A DNA stretch of 9,457 bases from Thermodesulfobacteriota bacterium. Its GTDB lineage: Bacteria; Desulfobacterota; S145-22. How positions within the stretch are numbered: the stretch's first letter is position 1; each line of letters starts with the position of its first letter. Location: assembly GCA_024763435.1 (NCBI GenBank), contig JANTFN010000057.1, positions 1 to 9,457 of the forward strand. Reading direction: 5' to 3'. The position numbers and the translations under genes are program-made. The notes beneath the pieces were generated by a model, which saw only the letters and a list, made by a program, of their open reading frames with translations, was not told the DNA's origin and did not search any database. Below, in pieces: positions 1 to 5,931 of the stretch.

Positions 1-104
1 CCCGGAATGTAAAAAAGGCACCCGAGAAGCATCAGAATAACGTAGGGACGCCACCCCTTTAACAGGTTGTGACGCGGCACATCGGTTTCTTTCAGACCGT
101 TCAA
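1..104 (-). CDS. N-terminal fragment of a membrane protein, possibly an ArnT/GT39-like glycosyltransferase
   Basis: Only the first 34 codons lie in the window; the gene runs off the left edge. The frame is open from a TTG at 104-102, and a GGGAGG ribosome binding site 5 nt upstream (115-110) supports that start. The fragment has a short polar N-terminus, then a tryptophan-proline entry (KGWRPY) into a hydrophobic helix (VILMLLGCLFYIPG). A short cytoplasmic tail leading into a first membrane helix that ends in YIPG/YLPG is typical of ArnT-like dolichyl-phosphate-mannose/GT39 glycosyltransferases, which move sugars from polyprenyl carriers on the periplasmic side of the membrane. That assignment is inference from about 20 residues, and another polytopic protein is possible. 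A GTG at 131-129 in the same frame is an alternative start without a visible ribosome binding site. The gene is divergent from the suhB-like gene. Confidence 0.5.
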   Translation of the reverse strand, partial: MNGLKETDVPRHNLLKGWRPYVILMLLGCLFYIP

Positions 105-109
105 CAAAA

Positions 110-115
110 CCTCCC
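110..115 (-). promoter_or_regulatory. Ribosome binding site deciding a TTG start
   Basis: On the minus strand GGGAGG lies 5 nt before the TTG at 104-102. A second TTG directly upstream (107-105) is only 2 nt from the site, too close for initiation. No ATG or GTG is comparably placed, so the TTG at 104 is the best start for the left-edge gene. Confidence 0.55.
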
Positions 116-130
116 GTTTATTGTCTAACA

Positions 131-170
131 CAGCCTTCAACAGCCTTCAACAGCCTTCAACAGCCTTCAA
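131..170. repeat. Four perfect tandem copies of a 10-bp unit
   Basis: CAGCCTTCAA is repeated four times without a mismatch, followed by CACACACC. On the minus strand the unit reads TTGAAGGCTG, and the word GTTGAAG recurs every 10 bp. The array ends 26 bp upstream of the TTG start of the left-edge membrane protein, so it lies in that gene's leader or promoter region. Ten bp is close to one DNA helical turn, so copies would face the same side of the helix. Copy-number change by slippage is plausible but cannot be seen in a single sequence. Confidence 0.95.
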
Positions 171-246
171 CACACACCTTTTAAAAATTGGGAAACCGGG
201 GTCTTCATTTATAACAACGGGGCCAAATGACCGCCATACTTTCTTT

Positions 247-277
247 TTGTTCCTTTTTTTCGATAATATGATATAAA
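247..277 (+). promoter_or_regulatory. Candidate promoter for the suhB-like gene pair
   Basis: The AT-rich stretch upstream of the plus-strand pair contains TTGTTC (247-252) and TATAAA (272-277), separated by 19 bp. A TATGAT at 267-272 is an alternative -10 element but leaves only 14 bp from the same -35. Both spacings are off the 17-bp optimum, so this is a weak call. The rest of the 105-349 gap holds the 10-bp repeat array and a pyrimidine-rich tract (241-260); I see no other gene or terminator there. Confidence 0.25.
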
Positions 278-349
278 TCTTCAAAATAACAAGAAGGGGA
301 TGCCTGACAGGAATCCCATGAACCCCAACCCCGAACAGGACATGATAAG

Positions 350-1138
350 ATGGATAATAAACTGACCGATTATCTCGAGACGGCCCTCAAAGCGGCAAAG
401 AAGGCGGGAAAAATCCAGCGGGAGCACCTTGCGCTCCCCAAGGAGATTTTTTTCAAGGGTGCGATTGACCTCGTGACCGATGTGGACAGGGCCTGCGAAG
501 AAGCGATTATCCGAACCATTCGCCACGATTTTACAGAACACGGCATCCTCTCGGAGGAAAGTCCGGAACAGGTATCGGAATCTCCCTTCCTGTGGGTTAT
601 CGACCCCCTCGACGGGACGACCAACTATACGCACGGCTATCCCTGTTTCTGCGTTTCTATCGCCCTGCGGAAAAACGGGGAGACAATCCTCGGGGTTGTT
701 TTCGATCCCATGGCCGGCAATCTCTACCATGCCGTCAGGGGCGGCGGAGCCTTTAAAAATAGCGCCCCGATTGAGGTGTCAAAAACAGAGCAGGTCACGC
801 GCGCGCTCCTGTGTACCGGTTTTCCCTACGACGTGGGAAGTTCAAAACGGAACAACCTTCGGGAGTTTAACGTTATGATTCAAACCGCTCAGGGAATTCG
901 ACGGGACGGAAGCGCCGCCCTCGATTTGTGCCGGGTCGCGGAAGGGAGTTTCGATGGGTTCTGGGAGATTAAGCTCAACCCCTGGGATGTCGCCGCGGGC
1001 GCATGTATTGCGGAGGAGGCCGGCGGCGCGGTCACATCTCTGCGGGGAAGCCCTTTCGACCCTTTTGCGGATACGATTGTATGCAGTAACGGGCATATTC
1101 ATGGAGAAATGCTGGATATCCTTCGGTCTGAAGCATGA
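350..1138 (+). CDS. suhB: Inositol monophosphatase family protein (SuhB-like)
   Basis: This is a 262-residue Mg-dependent sugar or inositol phosphate phosphatase of the lithium-sensitive IMPase fold, the usual family length. The metal-binding signatures are all present: LSEES (67-71, acidic ligand E69/E70), DPLDGT (85-90, ligands D85 and D88), and NPWDVAAG (210-217, ligand D213). RRDGSAALDL (184-193) matches the conserved second half of the active site. It should be cytosolic. The ATG at 350 has AGGA 9 nt upstream; the ATG at 342 is in another frame. The stop overlaps the next gene's start as ATGA, suggesting translational coupling. Members hydrolyse myo-inositol 1-phosphate, and some act on fructose bisphosphate or NADP; Escherichia coli SuhB also works in rRNA antitermination. 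The true substrate cannot be told from sequence. Nothing links it directly to the LPS operon, which is convergent to it. Confidence 0.9.
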   Translation: MDNKLTDYLETALKAAKKAGKIQREHLALPKEIFFKGAIDLVTDVDRACEEAIIRTIRHDFTEHGILSEESPEQVSESPFLWVIDPLDGTTNYTHGYPCFCVSIALRKNGETILGVVFDPMAGNLYHAVRGGGAFKNSAPIEVSKTEQVTRALLCTGFPYDVGSSKRNNLREFNVMIQTAQGIRRDGSAALDLCRVAEGSFDGFWEIKLNPWDVAAGACIAEEAGGAVTSLRGSPFDPFADTIVCSNGHIHGEMLDILRSEA

Positions 1139-2010
1139 AACGCATCTCACGCAGACAATGGTTTGCCACCTGTTTGAAAACCGTGGCGGGATTCGCCCTC
1201 AAGGGGCTCTTCTTCCCGGGCATGGTCCACGCCTTTTCACCCGGAGGGAACCGCCCGAAGGGTCGTATCGGCCAGGCTTTTGAAGGGGAAACAATGACGT
1301 TTATCGCGGGCTTTCTGTGGTTCTCGCACGCGGGTGACGCCACCCTCTCCTTTCAGCGTCTGTCCAGTAAAGGGCGATATCGAGCGACCCTTTCGGGCCA
1401 GACCCGCGGCTTTATCGGTTTTTTTACCCGGCACAGAAAGGATACCCACATCAGCGAGCTGGAAGAAAACAGCGAAGGGACACGCCTTATCTGCAAACGC
1501 CTTATCCGTGACACGCAAATAGGAGACAGTCACACGATAAAAACCTTCGAGATGGATTATCAAAAACGGCAATTAACTGTTACCCGCCTTAAGGGGAACC
1601 GGCAGGGGCAGCATCAAAAACCGATCCCGGAGGGTGTTATTTATGATGATCCTGTTACGGCATTCTATAACTTCAGGTACCGCAGTTATGGCCCCGTCAC
1701 GTATGGCAGCGACTTTGTGATTCATACCATTCCCGGGAAGCGCGCCAACCACCTTCACCTGCGCGTCGCGTCGAGGCAGGAAACCCTTGAGGCTATAAAG
1801 AACGCCTCCTATCCGGAGCATACAAAATATCTCGTCTTTCTCAATATTGCCCCGGATATTGTTCGGTCCAAAGAAGGGGCGCTGGAAGGGTGTCTGACGG
1901 AATCGCTCATCCCGCTTTGCGGTGTCGCAAAGGATGTTATTTTCTTCGGGGATGTCAGGGGAAAACTTGTCCGGAGGTATTTTAAGACCCTGCCACCGGC
2001 GCCGCTTTAG
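1135..2010 (+). CDS. DUF3108-like exported protein with twin-arginine-like signal
   Basis: The protein has 291 residues and unknown function. Its N-terminus, ISRRQWFATCL, has an arginine pair (R6, R7) followed by a hydrophobic segment and a plausible signal-peptidase site after VHA (residue 33). This resembles a Tat signal, although W replaces the usual F after the x position. The mature part begins with the DUF3108-type strand pattern (FEGETMTFIAGFLWFSHAGDATL, split here as FEGETMTFIAGF at 49-60 and LWFSHAGDATL at 61-71). It continues with a DDPVTAFYNFRYRSYG segment (171-186) and ends in the family's expected strand, VIFFGDVRGKLVR (268-280). DUF3108 proteins are periplasmic or outer-membrane associated beta-rich proteins without a settled role. 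The start overlaps the upstream stop (ATGA), and no strong ribosome binding site is visible, so expression is probably coupled to the suhB-like gene. The domain call is from motif memory, not a profile search. Confidence 0.7.
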   Translation: MKRISRRQWFATCLKTVAGFALKGLFFPGMVHAFSPGGNRPKGRIGQAFEGETMTFIAGFLWFSHAGDATLSFQRLSSKGRYRATLSGQTRGFIGFFTRHRKDTHISELEENSEGTRLICKRLIRDTQIGDSHTIKTFEMDYQKRQLTVTRLKGNRQGQHQKPIPEGVIYDDPVTAFYNFRYRSYGPVTYGSDFVIHTIPGKRANHLHLRVASRQETLEAIKNASYPEHTKYLVFLNIAPDIVRSKEGALEGCLTESLIPLCGVAKDVIFFGDVRGKLVRRYFKTLPPAPL

Positions 2011-2037
2011 GAGAAGGGGGAAGGTAGAAGACTGAAG
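2010..2037 (+). repeat. Degenerate 7-bp repeat (xxxGAAG) at the DUF3108 gene stop
   Basis: Starting at the last base of the TAG stop, four contiguous heptamers read GGAGAAG, GGGGAAG, GTAGAAG and ACTGAAG; all share GAAG at positions 4-7. They match the consensus of the array on the opposite strand at 2158-2206. The units are degenerate, so the periodicity is suggestive rather than perfect. Confidence 0.7.
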
Positions 2038-2181
2038 GCAAACCAATTTGTAGGATATCATGTTGCAGGAGGCCGATTTCCCCTTTTTTCAATACTTTTA
2101 AAAAACACTTAATTGAACCTTTTCTTTTTTTGTTATTTTTCAAACTTATTGTTTTTCCTTCAACCTTCAACCTTCTACCTT
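2021..2181. repeat. 18-bp inverted repeat spanning the convergent intergenic region
   Basis: The left arm is 2021-2038 (AAGGTAGAAGACTGAAGG) and the right arm 2164-2181, whose reverse complement is AAGGTAGAAGGTTGAAGG; they agree at 16 of 18 positions. The arms are the two heptamer arrays lying in opposite orientation. The 125-bp spacer is AT-rich with T-runs. I see no compact GC-rich hairpin followed by a T-tract, so no ordinary intrinsic terminator can be called for either gene. A weaker pairing of GGGGAA (2017-2022) with TTCCCC (2078-2083) precedes a T-run. Confidence 0.6.
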
Positions 2182-2206
2182 CTACCTTCAACCTTTAACC
2201 TTTCCC
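2158..2206 (-). repeat. Tandem 7-bp repeat array at the 3' end of waaA
   Basis: Reading the minus strand from 2206 to 2158, contiguous heptamers are GGGAAAG, GTTAAAG, GTTGAAG, GTAGAAG, GTAGAAG, GTTGAAG and GTTGAAG. The waaA stop TGA (2190-2188) falls inside the third unit, so the last codons of waaA are repeat sequence. The unit word GTTGAAG is the same as in the 10-bp-period array at 131-170. Confidence 0.9.
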
Positions 2207-3474
2207 CCATTTATCCATGGCGTCAGATACTCCAGGGAGCGGTCGGTTGCACCCTGGTATTTTCGGAACATTTCGGCAGATTTTTCCATAATTTCCTGAC
2301 GCTTTTGGGGATGGACAAGGAGATCTTCCAGCCTGTTTGCCAGTTCTTCCCCGTCCATTATTTCAAGGCCAACACCGGCGCTGGTCACGATATCATGGAT
2401 TTCCCTGAAATTGCGCATGTGCGGGCCGAAAAAGGTGGGAATCCCATACCTTAATGACTCGAGGGGGTTGTGGCCGCCAACAGGGATTAAACTCCCTCCT
2501 ATAAAGGCCGCGAAGGCTATCTGGTAAAGCCGCTCGAGCTGGCCGAGGGCATCTACGATCAGGATGTTCCCGGATTCAGCGACTTTTTCCGCGCCTTTCC
2601 AGAGGCCCCAGGAAAGGCCCGCCGCTTTCAGGGCCTCTTTGAATTTATCCAGGTCATAAAGGTGTCTTGGGACAACGATCCATTTCATAGACGGGAAGGA
2701 TTCCGAAAGTGCCTTGAAGGCTTGAATAAGCTGGGGCATTTCCCCGGGGTGAACACTCCCCGCGACCCACACGGGGGCGTTTTCTCCGCAGCGGAGTTGG
2801 TCTCTCAGGACCCGGCGTTTCGCTTCGGACATGGCCTGATACGGGGCATCAAATTTTACATTGCCTGTGATAACCACGCTGGTTTCATCCGCGCCAAGGG
2901 CCTTAATCCGTTTGGCGTCCATGTCGGTCTGCATGCAGAAGAGGTCCACCTTTGACAAGACGGCTCTGAAAAAAAACCGAAAGAACAGGTAACGCCGGAA
3001 AGACCTGTCTGAAATTCTGCCGTTAAAAAGGGCAATTCTCGACCCTTTTCGGCGCAGACAGAAAAAGAGATTCGGCCACAATTCCGTTTCCGCGGCGAGA
3101 AAAAATTCGGGACGAACCCGTGATACCACCGGGCAAACACACCATGGAAAATCGAGAGGCAGGAGAAATGCATCTTTTACCCCTTTTGCCAGTACCTTGG
3201 CCTGCTTTTTCCCGACGATGGTGCTCGTGGAAAAAACCATCGCGTAACCGGGAAACCGCGCCATCAGCTCAAGACAGACAGGGGCTGATACCTTTACCTC
3301 TCCAAGAGACGCGGCGTGCATCCAGATAGCCGGGCCGCTCGGTTGCCCCCGCCCGCGGCCAAACCGCTCTAAGAGGCCGGTTCGGTATCTTTTTTTTGTC
3401 AGCGCTATCAAGATTAAAACCGGGAAAAAGAGTATCAAAAACAGGTGCTGGAGGATTGTGTATAGCCACGCCAT
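2188..3474 (-). CDS. waaA: 3-deoxy-D-manno-octulosonic acid (Kdo) transferase
   Basis: WaaA/KdtA is an inner-membrane-anchored GT30 enzyme that transfers Kdo from CMP-Kdo to lipid IVA on the cytoplasmic face. The 428-residue length is normal for the family. An N-terminal membrane anchor (about residues 5-26) precedes WMHAASLGEV (51-60), with the catalytic-type glutamate E59. AETELWPN (128-135) follows, then the C-terminal GT-B half with GNVKFD (204-209), GSVHPGE (239-245), VPRH (268-271) and GGSLIPVGGHNPLE (326-339). The ATG at 3474 lies 8 nt after the upstream stop. A GAGGGA ribosome binding site (3491-3486) sits at the end of the upstream gene. Without enzymology it cannot be said whether it adds one, two or more Kdo residues. 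The last residues (GGKVKG) are encoded by the 7-bp repeat array. It is the last gene of the operon seen here. Confidence 0.96.
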   Translation of the reverse strand: MAWLYTILQHLFLILFFPVLILIALTKKRYRTGLLERFGRGRGQPSGPAIWMHAASLGEVKVSAPVCLELMARFPGYAMVFSTSTIVGKKQAKVLAKGVKDAFLLPLDFPWCVCPVVSRVRPEFFLAAETELWPNLFFCLRRKGSRIALFNGRISDRSFRRYLFFRFFFRAVLSKVDLFCMQTDMDAKRIKALGADETSVVITGNVKFDAPYQAMSEAKRRVLRDQLRCGENAPVWVAGSVHPGEMPQLIQAFKALSESFPSMKWIVVPRHLYDLDKFKEALKAAGLSWGLWKGAEKVAESGNILIVDALGQLERLYQIAFAAFIGGSLIPVGGHNPLESLRYGIPTFFGPHMRNFREIHDIVTSAGVGLEIMDGEELANRLEDLLVHPQKRQEIMEKSAEMFRKYQGATDRSLEYLTPWINGGKVKG

Positions 3475-3482
3475 TTTATATG

Positions 3483-4193
3483 TTATCCCTCAAACGGGAC
3501 AAGGGTGTCCCCGTTCCATTGTCCTGTTTCACAATAGGCATCAACAATCCGCGTCATCTCCTGTAAATACTTTTCCAGCCTGTCTCTTAATATCTCTCGT
3601 TGCTGACGGGTGCTGTCAGGTGGAATTCGGAAAGGCCGTCCATAATAATACACGCCCTTTGAAAAAGGGTAAGGGATCATAAAACGGTCCCATGATGAAA
3701 AGACCTTGCCCCGGGTACAGGAAAAAGTAACGGGAACAATCGGGACATTTTTGAGTTTTGCCAGTTCGACAATCCCGGGCTGAATGGTGTATCGCGGTCC
3801 CTTTGGGCCGTCCGGCGTAAGCCCCACATCATGTCCCTTTTCAAGCGCCCGCTTGCAGGCACGAAAGGCGCTGACCCCTCCCCGGGTCGTTGATCCCCGA
3901 ATAGACTTTACGCCTAATAGCCCGATCATACGGCTTATCAGTTCCCCGTCCCGGTGTTTGCTGGTAAGAATTCTCAGGGATTTCCTGCGGGGCAGCGCGG
4001 GCATCATGAGCATTCTCCCGTGCCAGAAAATCCAGAGAAGCAGATCTCCCCGATCCATCAGGGGTTTAACGGCATCCATGCCTCTGATCTCAAACCGCAT
4101 GGTGAACTGCAGCAGTTTGAACACGATGTACCCGACATAGGGGACGAGCCCGATTGTCAGTTTATTCCGCAGTTGCTTCCGCCAGGATTCCAT
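3483..4193 (-). CDS. DUF374 lysophospholipid-acyltransferase-like protein (LpxJ-like)
   Basis: This 236-residue protein belongs to the DUF374 acyltransferase family, which includes LpxJ, the late lipid A acyltransferase described in epsilonproteobacteria. Visible family blocks are WHGRM (57-61), SKHRDGE (78-84), RGSTTRGG (99-106), TPDGPKGPR (126-134) and PIVPV (151-155). The expected role is transfer of a secondary acyl chain to a lipid A precursor at the inner membrane, in place of LpxL/LpxM, neither of which is present here. Position between msbA and waaA supports a lipid A role. The ATG at 4193 gives a family-like length and N-terminus and overlaps msbA by 32 nt. An in-frame ATG at 4253 would add 20 residues lacking family character. 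Neither start has a convincing ribosome binding site. Acyl donor and position of acylation are unknown. Confidence 0.85.
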   Translation of the reverse strand: MESWRKQLRNKLTIGLVPYVGYIVFKLLQFTMRFEIRGMDAVKPLMDRGDLLLWIFWHGRMLMMPALPRRKSLRILTSKHRDGELISRMIGLLGVKSIRGSTTRGGVSAFRACKRALEKGHDVGLTPDGPKGPRYTIQPGIVELAKLKNVPIVPVTFSCTRGKVFSSWDRFMIPYPFSKGVYYYGRPFRIPPDSTRQQREILRDRLEKYLQEMTRIVDAYCETGQWNGDTLVPFEG

Positions 4194-5931
4194 TTTGCAT
4201 CTGAAGATCAAAAAGTTGCCGATAGACGCCGTTCGTTCTGAAGAGGCTTTCATGCGTCCCTTTCTCTACAATCTTTCCTCCCTCAAGGACATAAATCCTG
4301 TCGGCCCTTACAATCGTAGAAAGCCGGTGTGCCACCACCAGGACGGTCCGATTCGTCATAAGGTTGTTCAGGGCCTTCTGAACTTCAACCTCGGATTCCG
4401 CGTCGAGGGAAGAGGTCGCCTCGTCAAGAATAAGAAGAGGCGCGTTTTTCAAAATGGCCCGGGCAATGGAAATCCGCTGACGCTCCCCGCCGGAGAGCTT
4501 CACCCCTCTTTCTCCAATCACCGTGTCATATCCTTCCGGGAGGCTCATGATAAAGTCATGGGCGTTGGCCTGTTTTCCAGCCTCCTTAACCGCTTCGAGG
4601 GGAACAGACGGATTCCCGTAGGCGATATTGTTGCGGACCGTATCGTTAAAAAGAATAACTTCCTGCGTCACCATGGCGACCTGTGCCCGAAGGGAGGGGA
4701 TGGTAAATTGGCGCACATCCCGCCCATCGAGGGTAATCTGCCCGCCGGTTACGTCATAAAACCTCGGAATTAAATTAAGGAGCGTGGATTTGCCACTGCC
4801 GCTCCGGCCCACGAACGCCACCATCTCGCCACGCTTCATCTCAAAGGCAATGTGGCTCAGGACAGGCTCCTCACCGTAAGAAAAGTCAACATCTTCAAAG
4901 GCCAGATGCTGCCATCCGCGCGTCAGCGGAACCGACCCGGGCGTTTCTTTAACGGCCGGCTGGATTGCCATGACGCCAAAAATCCGTCTTGCCGCGGCCA
5001 ATCCTTCCTGAACGGCGCTGTTGGATTTGTTTATCTTTTTTATGGGCTGATAAAGCATGAAAAGGGCCGTAATAAATGAAAAAAAGGTCCCCGGTGTGGC
5101 ATGGCCCTTCAGGACCTGAAACCCCCCTATCCAGATAATCGCGGCAATTCCCATCCCGCCAAGCATCTCCATGACAGGGGAGGACAGGGCACGAACCTTC
5201 TGAATCTTCATATAGATATTGAAAAGACGTTCGTTTTCAACGCTGAAGCGTTTTTTTTCATAGGCCTCCATGCTGAAGGCCTTGACGATACGAATACCGC
5301 TGATTGCCTCATGGATAATCATGGTAAGGTCGCCAATGGTCTCCTGGCTTCGGGTGCTGAATTTGAAGAATTTTCTGCCAAAAGCAACGATAGGATAAAC
5401 CGCTACGGGGAGAACCAGCATGGCAATGCACGCAAGTTGCCAGTTCCGGTAAAAAACCACAAAGACGAGGCCAACTATCGTAAAAAAATCGCGCAGGAGA
5501 CTCGTCACGGCACCTGACAAAGCACCTCTGAGCAGGTTAACATCGTTAATCAGGCGGGAAATGAGCACACCGGTAGCATTTTTTACGAAGAAAGTCAGGT
5601 CCAGGTTCTGAAGGTGAAAATACATGTCACGGCGCACATCCGCCACAATCCGCTGTCCGATAAAGGCCATAAGGTAACGTTGCCCATACATGGCCACACC
5701 CTTGACGAGATACAGGACAATGACCACACCAGGGAGAATCATGAGTTTCACAACATCCTTTTTTAAAAATATGTCATCCAGGACCGGCTTAACAAGATAC
5801 GCGGAAAAGGCCGTCGCAAACGCCACGACAACCATGCATATCATGGCAACAATGAGACGGCCCAGAAAAGGCCGCAGATACCCGTAAAGGGTTTTTATCT
5901 CAGGATGTTCACGCAGAGATGGCAGCCGCAT
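4162..5931 (-). CDS. msbA: Lipid A export ABC transporter, ATP-binding/permease protein
   Basis: MsbA is a homodimeric ABC half-transporter that flips core-lipid A across the inner membrane. The 589-residue length is close to the 582 of Escherichia coli MsbA. The N-terminal half carries about six membrane helices (roughly 23-320). The nucleotide-binding domain has Walker A GRSGSGKST (375-383), Q-loop Q423, signature LSGGERQ (479-485), Walker B LLILDE (499-504) and H-loop H535. I chose the ATG at 5931, which overlaps lpxB by 23 nt. An in-frame ATG at 6006 would add 25 residues and a 98-nt overlap. GGAGG lies 12 nt upstream of 5931 and AAGG immediately before it. Type IV ABC half-transporters share these motifs, so the assignment to lipid A rests on the neighbours lpxB, waaA and the DUF374 acyltransferase. 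Confidence 0.94.
   Translation of the reverse strand: MRLPSLREHPEIKTLYGYLRPFLGRLIVAMICMVVVAFATAFSAYLVKPVLDDIFLKKDVVKLMILPGVVIVLYLVKGVAMYGQRYLMAFIGQRIVADVRRDMYFHLQNLDLTFFVKNATGVLISRLINDVNLLRGALSGAVTSLLRDFFTIVGLVFVVFYRNWQLACIAMLVLPVAVYPIVAFGRKFFKFSTRSQETIGDLTMIIHEAISGIRIVKAFSMEAYEKKRFSVENERLFNIYMKIQKVRALSSPVMEMLGGMGIAAIIWIGGFQVLKGHATPGTFFSFITALFMLYQPIKKINKSNSAVQEGLAAARRIFGVMAIQPAVKETPGSVPLTRGWQHLAFEDVDFSYGEEPVLSHIAFEMKRGEMVAFVGRSGSGKSTLLNLIPRFYDVTGGQITLDGRDVRQFTIPSLRAQVAMVTQEVILFNDTVRNNIAYGNPSVPLEAVKEAGKQANAHDFIMSLPEGYDTVIGERGVKLSGGERQRISIARAILKNAPLLILDEATSSLDAESEVEVQKALNNLMTNRTVLVVAHRLSTIVRADRIYVLEGGKIVEKGTHESLFRTNGVYRQLFDLQMQNGILAEATAE

Noticed and set aside
131..170. Possible CRISPR array
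   Set aside because: The units are 10 bp, directly abutting and identical, with no spacers, so this is a simple tandem repeat.
281..730. 149-residue minus-strand open frame opposite the 5' part of the suhB-like gene
   Set aside because: It covers the conserved IMPase metal-binding region on the other strand and has no family signature; IMPase coding on the plus strand explains the sequence.
2078..2100. Possible intrinsic terminator (TTCCCC followed by T-run)
   Set aside because: The only pairing partner, GGGGAA at 2017-2022, is about 55 nt away, giving a 6-bp stem with a very long loop.
1982..2191. 69-residue minus-strand open frame made partly of the heptamer array
   Set aside because: Its start is repeat sequence overlapping the waaA stop and its body is AT-rich intergenic sequence followed by antisense of the DUF3108 gene; the KVEG-like residues are translated repeats.
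4195..4773. 192-residue plus-strand open frame opposite msbA
   Set aside because: It lies wholly antisense to well-conserved MsbA nucleotide-binding-domain coding sequence, shows no recognisable domain, and its composition is that of a reverse-frame shadow.
5251..5258. T8 run in msbA (A8 on the coding strand) as a slippage site
   Set aside because: It encodes a normal Lys-Lys pair with the frame intact, and A-runs of this length are common in genes, so there is no specific sign of regulation.
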